Source of the DNA: Streptomyces microflavus
GTDB taxonomy: Bacteria; Actinomycetota; Actinomycetes; Streptomycetales; Streptomycetaceae
Length of the DNA stretch: 64,000 nt
Reading direction: 5' to 3'
NCBI RefSeq assembly: GCF_014650075.1
Contig: NZ_BMUG01000009.1
Location: 1 to 64,000, forward strand
The position numbers were made by a program, and so were the translations under genes. Positions 1 through 8,141 of this stretch are shown piece after piece; the stretch's first letter is position 1, and every line of letters begins with the position of its first letter. The notes below the pieces were generated by a model. It searched no databases. It was not told the DNA's origin and saw only the letters and a list, made by a program, of their open reading frames with translations.

Positions 1-60
1 CGGAACCGGCAACCCCGGCGGACCCGGCGGACGCGACGGAACCGGCAACCCCGGCGGACG
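1..60. repeat. 36-base direct repeat inside the partial gene
   Basis: The segment starting CGGAACCGGCAACCCCGGCG occurs at 1-22 and again at 37-58. The period of 36 bases equals 12 codons, so the encoded minus-strand protein carries an Ala/Gly/Ser/Val repeat. It may continue to the left of the window. Confidence 0.6.
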
Positions 61-247
61 CGATGGCCCCGGCGGCCCCGCCAGACCCCCCGGTCCCAGC
101 GCCCGCGACCCCCACAAGAGGTGCGTCCCCCGCCACGAGGTCCCCCGAGGGTGCGGCGGAGGCCGGAGCGGCAGGCGCTGTGGTGTCTTCCGGACGGGGC
201 ATCGGGTGGTCTTCTCCGTGGTCGGGGCGGATCGGGTGGTCACGCAT
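1..247 (-). CDS. 5' part of an Ala/Gly/Ser-rich protein, cut by the window edge
   Basis: The minus frame from the ATG at 247 stays open to the left edge (82 codons). It begins MRDHPIRPDHGEDHP and becomes a low-complexity Ala/Gly/Ser/Val segment. The ATG overlaps the stop of the glycosyltransferase by 8 bases and follows a purine-rich GGGGGA five bases upstream. A second ATG at 202, with GGAG upstream, is also possible. A 36-base repeat (12 codons, copies starting at 1 and 37) keeps the frame, which supports translation. Tight coupling suggests a partner of the glycosyltransferase, for example in exopolysaccharide export, but the visible part carries no recognisable domain. Confidence 0.5.
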   Translation of the reverse strand, partial: MRDHPIRPDHGEDHPMPRPEDTTAPAAPASAAPSGDLVAGDAPLVGVAGAGTGGSGGAAGAIASAGVAGSVASAGSAGVAGS

Positions 248-2180
248 CGCCGTCCCCCGGTCCGCAGACGCACGCGGGCTCCCGGACCGGCCCGGACCGG
301 CGGGCGGCAACAGGCTCCGGGGCCGGGGCCGGACTCAGGGCCGGGCCGGGGCCGGGCCCCGAGGCAGGCTCGCGCTGCGGGGATCGGCCCGGCTGCCCGG
401 CGGCCACCTGCTCCAGCTCCCCGGCGCACTCCGCCCCCTCCTCCTCCGGCTCCGCCCCGGCGGCCCAGCTCGGCGACCGGGCCCCGGTGGCCGGAGGCTG
501 CGGCTGGGTCCAGTGGCCCAGCAGCCGGGCCTCCGCAGGGGTGGCGAAGAGCAGGGGCTCGCCGTCGGCGTCCACGGCGTCGGCCTCCCGGCGCACCGGG
601 GCGTGCGAGATCAGCTCCAGGTAAATGCCGCGAAATGCCGCGAGGTTCTGTTCGACGGTGAAGAGTTCGAGCGCGCGGGCCCGCGCCGCCGCTCCCAGCC
701 GCGCCCGGCGTTCGGGGTCGCGCAGCAGCGCGATACAGGCGTCCGCGAGCGCCCGGGGGTTGCGCGGGGGCACCACCAGGCCGGTGCCGCCGATGACTTC
801 GACAACGGCTCCGACGTCCGTGGAGACGGTGGCCCGGCCGCAGAACATCGACTCGACGAGGCTGATCGGGAAGCCTTCGACCACGCTGGAGAGCACGATC
901 ACACCGCCCGCCGCGTACGCCTCGGCGAGGTCGGGGACCTCGGGGCCGCCGATCTCCTCGAAGCTGACCGGGCTGACGCCCTCGGCATGGGCGCCGGTGG
1001 CCTCGTCGGGGAAGAGCTGGGCGGCCAGCGCCCGGCAGTGCGCGAGGTACGTGGTGGCCTCGTCGCTCTCGGCCGGGGCGCCGAAGATCCGCAGCCGGGC
1101 GTCAGGCTCGGCGCGGCGGACCTCGGCGAAGGCGTGCAGCAGGGCGATCAGGTCCTTGGCGGGCTCGATCCGGCCGACCCAGACCAGGGTGTCCGGGCCG
1201 CCCGCGTCGTCGTCCTCGCCGACCGGGGAGAAGCGTTCGGCGGCCATGCCCGGGTAGACCGTCCGCTGCTCGGCCGGGTCGGCGCCGCACCGCTGCTGCC
1301 AGCGGCGGACGTGGGTGTTGCCGGCGGTGACGATCGCGGCCTGCCGGTAGACCTCGGCTGCCAGTTGGGCGTGGAAGTTGGCGAGGAGGGCGCGCACGGG
1401 GGCGCCGAAGGGCGCGTCGGGCGCGGAGAGGTAGTGCGTACGGAGCTGCACGCCGTGCTCGGTGACCAGGAGCGGCACCCCGAAGAAGCGTTTGGCCAGC
1501 AGTCCCGGGAGTGCGGCCGCCCCGCCGGAGGCTGCGTGGCAGAGGTCGACCGCGCCGAGGCTCTCCTGGTCGTACCAGTCGAGGGAGAGGGGGCGCAGGA
1601 CGCGCTCCAGCTCGGCGGCGAAGGCGAGGTGGTCCACGACGGTGGCGCTCTGCACGGTCCGGCCGGTGCCGCGGGCGCGGGAGGCGGCCTCCAGGATCCG
1701 GACGGTGGTCTCGGAGCGCAGGGCGAGGTGGAGGCCGCCGCGCTCCCGGGCCAGCTCGGCCAGGCCGTAGAGCCCCTCGGTGAACAGCTCCGCGCCGGGC
1801 CCCTCGCCGGTGGCCGGGTCCGGGCCCGCGTCCTCGGTGGCGCAGATCGCGGTGGCCAGGGCGGTGAGGTGGTGGGCGAAGCGCCTGCGGTCGCGCCGCC
1901 CGAAGGAGACGCCGCCACCGGTCACCAGCCGGGCCAGCAGGCCGCGTTCACCGCTGCCGCGCAGGGTGCCGTCCTCGGGGGTCCAGAGCGGCGCGGTGCG
2001 CACCCGGCTGACGTGGTGCGGCAGTCTGACCCAGCCCTGGTCCTCCTGATGGGCGGAGCGGCTCAGCGCGAAGAGGTCGAACTCGTGCTGCGGCAGGCCG
2101 CGCACCAGTCGGTCGCACCAGAGTCTGGACTCACCGGTCGCATACGGATAACCACCGTCGGTGAGCAGTCCGATCCGCAC
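240..2180 (-). CDS. GT4-family glycosyltransferase with DUF3492 (PelF-like)
   Basis: A 646-residue cytoplasmic glycosyltransferase of the GT-B fold, starting at GTG 2180. The N-terminal half (MRIGLLTDGGYPY, about residues 1-310) resembles the DUF3492 domain found ahead of GT4 domains in PelF-type enzymes. The C-terminal half has WVGRIEPAKD near 335-343 and the retaining-GT4 E-x7-E motif at E435/E443 (VEGFPISLVE). These contact the nucleotide-sugar donor in the family. PelF itself uses UDP-glucose for an exopolysaccharide; donor and product here are unknown. The last 100 or so residues are Pro/Ala/Glu-rich and probably unstructured. It overlaps the next gene by 8 bases, suggesting a two-gene operon. 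Confidence 0.85.
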   Translation of the reverse strand: MRIGLLTDGGYPYATGESRLWCDRLVRGLPQHEFDLFALSRSAHQEDQGWVRLPHHVSRVRTAPLWTPEDGTLRGSGERGLLARLVTGGGVSFGRRDRRRFAHHLTALATAICATEDAGPDPATGEGPGAELFTEGLYGLAELARERGGLHLALRSETTVRILEAASRARGTGRTVQSATVVDHLAFAAELERVLRPLSLDWYDQESLGAVDLCHAASGGAAALPGLLAKRFFGVPLLVTEHGVQLRTHYLSAPDAPFGAPVRALLANFHAQLAAEVYRQAAIVTAGNTHVRRWQQRCGADPAEQRTVYPGMAAERFSPVGEDDDAGGPDTLVWVGRIEPAKDLIALLHAFAEVRRAEPDARLRIFGAPAESDEATTYLAHCRALAAQLFPDEATGAHAEGVSPVSFEEIGGPEVPDLAEAYAAGGVIVLSSVVEGFPISLVESMFCGRATVSTDVGAVVEVIGGTGLVVPPRNPRALADACIALLRDPERRARLGAAARARALELFTVEQNLAAFRGIYLELISHAPVRREADAVDADGEPLLFATPAEARLLGHWTQPQPPATGARSPSWAAGAEPEEEGAECAGELEQVAAGQPGRSPQREPASGPGPGPALSPAPAPEPVAARRSGPVREPACVCGPGDGDA

Positions 2181-2266
2181 GAGTACACCCCCGATCTCCC
2201 TTGTGGGCGGCCGCCGTTGGAACGGCGACTCGCAGCGGGACGACCGTAAGCGGATACGCCGGTGGC

Positions 2267-2288
2267 GCGACGGACGGTTGTCCGTCGC
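2267..2288 (-). terminator. Hairpin after the ABC importer operon
   Basis: A perfect 9-base stem GCGACGGAC/GTCCGTCGC with a 4-base loop lies in the 190-base gap between the end of the ABC operon (2371) and the glycosyltransferase start (2180). It has no T-run, as is usual for Streptomyces terminators. It could instead be a leader element of the glycosyltransferase. Confidence 0.4.
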
Positions 2289-2370
2289 ACCACCGAAAGG
2301 GGTGAACCGTCGTAACTTTCCCGGCCGGGTCGCGTTCCGTCGCGATAAGGCGGTCGGTTGTTACGGAGGG

Positions 2371-4038
2371 TCAGGCTGCGGCCAGCTCCTTGCGGGCCGC
2401 CCGGCGGGCCGCGGCGAGCCCGGGGTCGAGCGCCGGAACGGCCGCCAGCAGCTGCTTCGTGTACGGGTCGCGGGGGTCTCCGTACACCTCGTCGGCGCTG
2501 CCCTGTTCGACGATGAGGCCGCCGCGCATCACCGCGACCCGGTCGCTGACCTGCCGGACCACGGCGAGGTCGTGGGCGATGAAGACCAGGCCGATACCCA
2601 GCTCGCGCTGGAGTTCGGCGAGGAGCGCGACCACCTGGGCCTGGGTGGTGACGTCGAGCGCGGAGACCGGTTCGTCGCAGACGATGACCTTCGGCTCGGC
2701 GGCCAGGGCGCGGGCGATCCCGATGCGCTGGCGCTGTCCGCCGCTGAACTCGTGCGGGTAGCGCTCGAAGTGCGCCGGGTCGAGCCCGACGCGCTCCAGG
2801 AGTGCGCCCACCCGGTCCCGGATGCGCCCCTCGTCGCCCTCCCCCGCGGCCCGCAGCGGGTCGGCCACGGACTCACCGACCGAGCGGCGCGGGTTCAGCG
2901 AGGCGACGGGGTCCTGGAACACCATCTGGAGCTCGCGCCGGAAGGGCCGCAGCTCCTTCTCCGACAGCGAGCCGATCTCCGTACCCCCGTAACGGAGCCG
3001 GCCCGCCGTCGGGTCCAGCAGGCGCACCAGCATCCGGCCGAGCGTGGTCTTGCCGCTGCCGCTCTCCCCGACGATGCCGAGCGTGCGCCCGGCGTGCACG
3101 GTGAGCGAGACCCCGCCCACGGCGGCCACCTTCCCGTTCCCCCGGCCGAACTCGCGCCGCAGGCCGACGGCTTCGAGCAGGGGTACGGAGGCTTCCTCGG
3201 CGCGCGGCGAGGGCACCGGCACCACCCGCCGGGTCTCCACCCTGGGCACCGCCGCCAGCAGCTCCTTCGTGTACGCCTCGCGCGGAGATCCGAGGACCCG
3301 GGCCACCGGCCCGCGCTCCACCTCGCGGCCGTCGCGCATGACGAGCACGTCGTCCACGCTCTCGGCGGCCACGCCCACGTCATGGGTGACCAGCAGCAGC
3401 CCCATGCCGGTCTCCTGGCGCAGGGTGTGCAACAGGTCCAGGATCTGGGCCTGCACGGTCACGTCGAGCGCGGTCGTCGGCTCGTCCGCCACGATCAGCT
3501 GCGGCTCACAGGCCAGCGCCATCGCGATGAGCGCGCGCTGCCGCATCCCGCCGGAGAACTCGTGCGGCCGCAGCCGGGAGCGGCGGGCCGCGTCCGGGAT
3601 GCCGACCCGGTCCAGCACCTCGACGGCCCGGGCGCGGGCCGCCTTGCGGGAGACGCGGTGGTGGACCCGGTGGACCTCGGCGATCTGGTCGCCCACCGGG
3701 TAGTACGGGTCGAGCGAGGAGAGCGGGTCCTGGAAGACCATGGCGGCCTTCGCGCCCCGCAGCGCCCGCAGTCCGGCGTCGTCGGCCGCGTTCACGTCCG
3801 TACCGGCGACCTCGACCGTGCCGCCCACCCGGGCGCCCGTCCCGCGGTGCAGGCCGAGCAGGGCGTAGGCGGAGGCGCTCTTGCCGGAGCCGGACTCCCC
3901 CACCACGGCGAGCGCGCCGCCCGCCTCCAGGGTGAAGGAGAGCCCGTCGACGGCCCGTACGGAACCGAAGTCGACGGTGAGACCGGCGACGCGCACCAAG
4001 GGTTCACGCGTTGTCTTCAGTAGGTCGTGCGTTGTCAT
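2371..4038 (-). CDS. Oligopeptide ABC importer, fused double ATP-binding protein (OppD-OppF type)
   Basis: A 555-residue protein carrying two complete ABC ATPase domains that power a peptide/nickel-family importer. Domain 1 has Walker A GESGSGKS at 47-54, signature FSGGM at 161-165 and Walker B IVADEP near 182-187. Domain 2 has Walker A GESGSGKT at 324-331 and signature FSGGQ near 440. Each domain ends in the YTK-LLAAVP stretch typical of OppD/OppF proteins. In most systems the two ATPases are separate genes; here one chain supplies both. The ATG at 4038 forms an ATGA overlap with the permease stop, so translation is coupled. The open frame extends further upstream, but that part is only a shadow of the permease gene. 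Confidence 0.9.
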   Translation of the reverse strand: MTTHDLLKTTREPLVRVAGLTVDFGSVRAVDGLSFTLEAGGALAVVGESGSGKSASAYALLGLHRGTGARVGGTVEVAGTDVNAADDAGLRALRGAKAAMVFQDPLSSLDPYYPVGDQIAEVHRVHHRVSRKAARARAVEVLDRVGIPDAARRSRLRPHEFSGGMRQRALIAMALACEPQLIVADEPTTALDVTVQAQILDLLHTLRQETGMGLLLVTHDVGVAAESVDDVLVMRDGREVERGPVARVLGSPREAYTKELLAAVPRVETRRVVPVPSPRAEEASVPLLEAVGLRREFGRGNGKVAAVGGVSLTVHAGRTLGIVGESGSGKTTLGRMLVRLLDPTAGRLRYGGTEIGSLSEKELRPFRRELQMVFQDPVASLNPRRSVGESVADPLRAAGEGDEGRIRDRVGALLERVGLDPAHFERYPHEFSGGQRQRIGIARALAAEPKVIVCDEPVSALDVTTQAQVVALLAELQRELGIGLVFIAHDLAVVRQVSDRVAVMRGGLIVEQGSADEVYGDPRDPYTKQLLAAVPALDPGLAAARRAARKELAAA

Positions 4039-5024
4039 GAAAGGACCACCCGTCGGTCGGCCAGCGCGTACAGCACGTCCGCGAGGGCATTGGCGAGGAC
4101 GACGAAGAAGCCGGTCACCAGCACCATGCCGACCACGACGGGCAGGTCGACGACCTTGACCGCGTGGACCAGCTCGCGGCCGATGCCCGGGATGCCGAAG
4201 AGGGATTCGGTGAGCACCGCGCCGCCGAACATCGTGCCGAAGTCCAGGGCGCTGAGCGCGATGACGGGCGCCACCGCGCCCCGGAGCGCGTGCCGGCCGA
4301 TGATGGCCCGCTCCCCGACCCCGTACGCCCGGAAGGTGCGCACATGGTCCTCGGCGAGCGTCTCCAGCATGGCGCTGCGGGTGAGCCGCGCGTACTTGGC
4401 GGACTCGATCAGCGCCAGCGACACCCAGGGCAGCAGCAGTCCCCAGGCCCACTGTTCGGGGTCCTCGGCGAAGGGGACGTAACTGGGGGCGGGGAGCCAC
4501 TGGAGGGTGGAGCAGAACACGATGATGAGCAGCAGCCCGATGACGAAGACGGGCGTGGCCGCGCCCGCCAGGGTCAGCCAGGTCAGTACGCGTTCGGTGA
4601 GGCGGCCGCGGCGCCAGGCGGAGAGCACGCCGGTGCCCACACCGAGCAGCAGCCAGCCGGCGAAGGCACCGATGACCAGGGAGCCGGTGACCGGGAGCTT
4701 GGCCAGGATGAGCTGGGTGACCTGCTGGTCGGACTGGTAGGAGACGCCGAGGCAGGGCGCGGAGCAGTGCTCCACACCGGTGCCGGTGGAGAAGTCGCGC
4801 CCGGCGACGATGCCCTGGAGGAAGTGCCCGTACTGCACGTACAGCGGGTCGTTCAGCCGCAGCTGCTCGGTGACCTGGGCGACCTGGGCGGGTGAGCAGC
4901 GCGGGCCGCAGGCGATCTGGGCGACATCGCCGGGGGCGACGTAGAAGATCCCGTACAGGATGGCGGTCAGGGCGAACAGGACGAGAACGGCCCCGCCCAG
5001 CCGCCGGACGAGGAAGCCGGTCAC
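4035..5024 (-). CDS. Oligopeptide ABC transporter permease (DppB/OppB type)
   Basis: A 329-residue membrane permease that starts VTGFLVRRLGGAVLVL at GTG 5024, the usual N-terminus of DppB-like subunits. It has one N-terminal membrane helix, a periplasmic loop containing IACGPRCSPAQ, and a C-terminal BPD_transp_1 core of five or so helices with the EAA-like stretch around GERAIIGRHALRG that docks to the ATPase. The loop carries an extra Cys pair (CSAPC), unusual for the family and possibly a disulfide outside the cell. The start overlaps the stop of the next permease as GTGA, and its own stop overlaps the ATPase start as ATGA. Together the three genes are tightly coupled. Confidence 0.88.
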   Translation of the reverse strand: MTGFLVRRLGGAVLVLFALTAILYGIFYVAPGDVAQIACGPRCSPAQVAQVTEQLRLNDPLYVQYGHFLQGIVAGRDFSTGTGVEHCSAPCLGVSYQSDQQVTQLILAKLPVTGSLVIGAFAGWLLLGVGTGVLSAWRRGRLTERVLTWLTLAGAATPVFVIGLLLIIVFCSTLQWLPAPSYVPFAEDPEQWAWGLLLPWVSLALIESAKYARLTRSAMLETLAEDHVRTFRAYGVGERAIIGRHALRGAVAPVIALSALDFGTMFGGAVLTESLFGIPGIGRELVHAVKVVDLPVVVGMVLVTGFFVVLANALADVLYALADRRVVLS

Positions 5025-6019
5025 GCCGCGCCTCCCTCGGTGTGCTTGGCGCTCTTCGTGCCCACGCGCAGCCGGGAGGCGGCGCGCGGGTCGAGTGCGG
5101 TGCGGACGCCCTCGCCGAGGACGGTGAGCGCGAGGACGGTGACGAACAGCAGCCCGGCGGGGAGCAGCAGATACGTGGGGGCCGCCTGGTACCAGGTGTC
5201 GGCCTCGGTGAGCATCTGGCCCCAGGACGGGGTGGGCGGTTTGATGCCGACGCCGAGGAAGGAGAGGGCCGCCTCCACGATGATGTTGGAGGGGAAGGCC
5301 AGGGCGGCGTACGTGATCACGGGGGCGGCGAGCGAGGGAAGCAGCTCGCGGCGGGCGATGGACCACTTTCCGCGTCCGCTGAGCCGGGCCGCCGAGACGA
5401 AGTCGAGGGACTTCAGGGTGAGCGCCTGGGCCCGCACGATCTTCGACGTACCGGCCCAGTTGATGCCCCCGATGACCAGGGCGATCAGGACGGGCCGGGG
5501 GAAGGTCTCGGGGACGATCGCCAGGAGCGCCAGCGCGATGACCATGATCGGCAGGGCGACGTTGATGTCGGTGATCCGGCTGAGGAGCTGGTCGACCCAG
5601 CGGCTGCCGAGGGCGGCGGCCAGGCCGATGATCAGGCCGAGGGTGATCTGCAGGACGGTGGCGACGAGGGCGACGCCGAGGGAGACCCGGGCGCCGTACA
5701 CGATCCGGGCGAACAGGTCGCGGCCGGTCTGCGGTTCGACACCGAGCCAGTGGTCGGCGCTGATGCCGCCGAAGGGGCCGATGGGGACGCCGCCGGCCGC
5801 CGAGTCGACGAGGTCGGGGTGGTAGGCGTTCGGGTCCTGGCCCGCCAGCGCGGTGAGCAGCGGCGCGGCGAGCGCGACCAGGACGAGCAGGAGGACGACG
5901 AGGGCCGCGGCGGAGGCCGCGCGCTGGGCGCGCAGCCTCCGCCAGAACAGCCGGGCCCCGGAGGCGGGGGCGACGACCGGCGCCGCTCCCGCCTCCTTGA
6001 CCAGCAGGGCTTCCGACAT
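5021..6019 (-). CDS. Oligopeptide ABC transporter permease (DppC/OppC type)
   Basis: A 332-residue second permease subunit. The N-terminus up to about residue 30 is cytoplasmic, followed by the first helix (AASAAALVVLLLVLVALAAP) and the OppC-type loop with HWLGVEPQTGRDLFARIVYG, a strong family marker. The BPD_transp_1 core follows, with the coupling loop near ARLSGRGKWSIARRELLPS. It ends with a hydrophilic tail. It sits 2 bases after the substrate-binding gene and overlaps the partner permease by 4 bases. It forms the membrane pore as a heterodimer with the DppB-type subunit. Confidence 0.9.
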   Translation of the reverse strand: MSEALLVKEAGAAPVVAPASGARLFWRRLRAQRAASAAALVVLLLVLVALAAPLLTALAGQDPNAYHPDLVDSAAGGVPIGPFGGISADHWLGVEPQTGRDLFARIVYGARVSLGVALVATVLQITLGLIIGLAAALGSRWVDQLLSRITDINVALPIMVIALALLAIVPETFPRPVLIALVIGGINWAGTSKIVRAQALTLKSLDFVSAARLSGRGKWSIARRELLPSLAAPVITYAALAFPSNIIVEAALSFLGVGIKPPTPSWGQMLTEADTWYQAAPTYLLLPAGLLFVTVLALTVLGEGVRTALDPRAASRLRVGTKSAKHTEGGAA

Positions 6020-6021
6020 GG

Positions 6022-7746
6022 CTACTTGACCGCGACCTGGGAGACGTCGAGGACGCCGGTCCAGTCGCTGATGACGATGTTCTTGACGTCCTGGCCGTAC
6101 AGCCGCTTGTAGACGGGGTGGAACAGCGGCACGGTCAGCGCCTTCTCACCGATCTTCTTGTCGAGCGCGCCCCAGCGGGTGGCGGCGGCCTTCAGGTCGG
6201 TCAGCTTGTTGATCTCGTCGATCTCCTTGTTGACCTCGGGGTCGTTCAGGAAACCGGTGTTGAAGTTGGCGCCGCCCTCGACGATCTGCCGGCCGTCGAA
6301 GATCGGGGCGAGGAAGGGACCGCCGGAGGGCCAGTCGGCGCCCCAGTGGGCGAGGAAGAAGCCGGGCTCCTTCTTGGCGTCGTGGATGGTGTCGGAGTAG
6401 TCGTTGCTCTCCAGGCCCTGGAGCTTGACGGTGATGCCGGCCTTCTTGAGCGCGGCCTGGATCGCGGTGGCGATCTCCGGGCTGGTCTCGAAGTCCTTGT
6501 CGTTGGAGTGGGTGAGGGTGACGGTCAGGCCCTTGTCGTACCCGGCCTCCTTCAGCAGCTCCTTCGCCTTCACCGCGTCACCGGTCTTCCCGGCCGGGAA
6601 GTGGTCGTAGGGCGTGTGGCCGAAGGAGTCCCGCTCGGGGAGGAAGGTGGTGGCGGGCTCGGCGAGCGAGGAGCCGCCCGCCGCGTTGACGACGGAGGAG
6701 CGGTCGATGGCGTACGAGACGGCCTGGCGCACCTTCGGGTCGTCGAAGGGCTTCACCTTCGGGTTGAAGGCGATGTAGTTGGTGTAGCCGAAGTGGCCGG
6801 TGCCGACCCGGGCGGCGAGCTTCTTGTCGCTGCTGACCTTGGCGAGTTCGGCCGGGCCGAGGTTGGTGTCGGTGGTGACGGCGGCGGCGTCGGGCCCCTG
6901 GGAGGCGGAGAGCCGCTGGTTGATGACGGCGGAGTCGAGGCCGGAGCGGACGTCGATCCGGTCGGGGTAGGCCTTGCGCTCCTCGTCGGTCGTGGCCGAC
7001 CAGTGCGGGTTGCGCTCCAGGACGAGGCGCTCGCCGTCGTTCTCGTTGGTGACGACCTTGTACGGGCCCGAGGAGACGGGGTGCTCCTCGTACTTGGTGC
7101 CGGTGTCCTTGGCCTTGGGCACCGGGGTGGTCTGGGTCTGCGTCGCCAGGTAGGGGAACTCGCCCTCGGGCTTGTTCAGGCGGAACACGATGGTCCTGTC
7201 GTCGGGCACCTCGATGGAGTCGAGGCCCTTCTTGTCCTTGTACGGGCCCTGGTAGTCGGCCCCGCCGATCAGCCAGTCCCGCAGGTAGGGGGCGCCGCCG
7301 GAGAGTTCGGGGGCGAAGGAGCGCTCGATGCCGTACTTGATGTCGGCCGAGGTGATCGCGGTGCCGTCCTCGTACTTGAGGCCCTCCTTGAGGGTGTACG
7401 TCCAGACCGTGGCGTCCGCGTTGGGCTTGCCCAGGTCGGTGGCGAGGTCGGGGACGACCTGCGCGCCCTCGGCGCCGTCCTCACGGTTGCGGGTGGTGAG
7501 GGTGCGGAAGACGAGGGAGGGGATGTTGCCGCCGCCGGAGGTGTAGAGCCGGGCGGGGTCGAAGTCCTGCTGGGTGTTGGAGTTCAGGACGGTGAGGGTG
7601 CCGCCCTTCTGCGGCTTGCCCTCGGCCCCGGAGCCGCTGTCGCCGCCCTTGCTGTCCTCGGGACCGCAGGCCGCGGCACCCGCGGCCAGGACGAGGGTGA
7701 CGGTGGCCGCTGCCACGCGGCGCGATATGACGGACGGTTGACGCAT
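6022..7746 (-). CDS. Extracellular oligopeptide-binding lipoprotein (SBP_bac_5)
   Basis: A 574-residue solute-binding protein, first gene of the importer operon. The start chosen is ATG 7746 because AGAGG lies ten bases upstream; an upstream ATG at 7779 has no ribosome site. Residues 1-26 are a lipoprotein signal with the acylated Cys27 in AGAAACGPED. The remainder is a typical SBP_bac_5 fold, including the segment YEDGTAITSADIKYGIER and the repeated lobes for peptide capture. The layout resembles the Bld/Opp-like peptide importers of Streptomyces, where such systems take up peptides and can affect development. Whether this one imports nutrients or signals cannot be told. Confidence 0.9.
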   Translation of the reverse strand: MRQPSVISRRVAAATVTLVLAAGAAACGPEDSKGGDSGSGAEGKPQKGGTLTVLNSNTQQDFDPARLYTSGGGNIPSLVFRTLTTRNREDGAEGAQVVPDLATDLGKPNADATVWTYTLKEGLKYEDGTAITSADIKYGIERSFAPELSGGAPYLRDWLIGGADYQGPYKDKKGLDSIEVPDDRTIVFRLNKPEGEFPYLATQTQTTPVPKAKDTGTKYEEHPVSSGPYKVVTNENDGERLVLERNPHWSATTDEERKAYPDRIDVRSGLDSAVINQRLSASQGPDAAAVTTDTNLGPAELAKVSSDKKLAARVGTGHFGYTNYIAFNPKVKPFDDPKVRQAVSYAIDRSSVVNAAGGSSLAEPATTFLPERDSFGHTPYDHFPAGKTGDAVKAKELLKEAGYDKGLTVTLTHSNDKDFETSPEIATAIQAALKKAGITVKLQGLESNDYSDTIHDAKKEPGFFLAHWGADWPSGGPFLAPIFDGRQIVEGGANFNTGFLNDPEVNKEIDEINKLTDLKAAATRWGALDKKIGEKALTVPLFHPVYKRLYGQDVKNIVISDWTGVLDVSQVAVK

Positions 7747-8141
7747 CGGAAAATGACCTCTCGGAATGCTGCTGTGCATGAAGCGGGAAAGGGGGAAATC
7801 CGCGCAGGCGACAGCGGGAGAGGGCCCTGGTTCAAAGGAATCAGGCCGAATAAGGAAAATGCCGCGCCTGCGGACGGAGTACGTCCGGGCGCAGCAGTCG
7901 AGGGGCCACCGGAGCCGGTCAGGGGCTCACGGAAGGGAAAAGGGGCCGACGCGCGCTCGGACAGGCGTCAGCGACAGAGAATGTCGGCTACGCAGTGCCC
8001 GGTCACGCCGAGAAGCGCCAGCTCAAGGGCGGCGATCTCGGAAGGTGCGGGGCTGCGTGACATGCCGAGAAATATGAACGACCGCCTTGACCGCTGTCAA
8101 AGCGGAACAAGACGGCCGTCTCGGTATGCGGACACTCTTCG
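7747..8141 (-). promoter_or_regulatory. 395-base control region ahead of the peptide importer operon
   Basis: No gene is visible here. On the minus strand it lies between the DUF3152 gene and the importer operon. It holds a small hairpin at 8091-8105 (CCGCT, 5-base loop, AGCGG) and a perfect 10-base palindrome GACGGCCGTC at 8111-8120. Either could be the end signal of the upstream gene or an operator for the importer. I could not assign a promoter with confidence. Confidence 0.4.

Noticed and set aside
2161..4023. Long plus-strand frame across the ABC ATPase gene
   Set aside because: Antisense shadow of a gene with clear Walker motifs.
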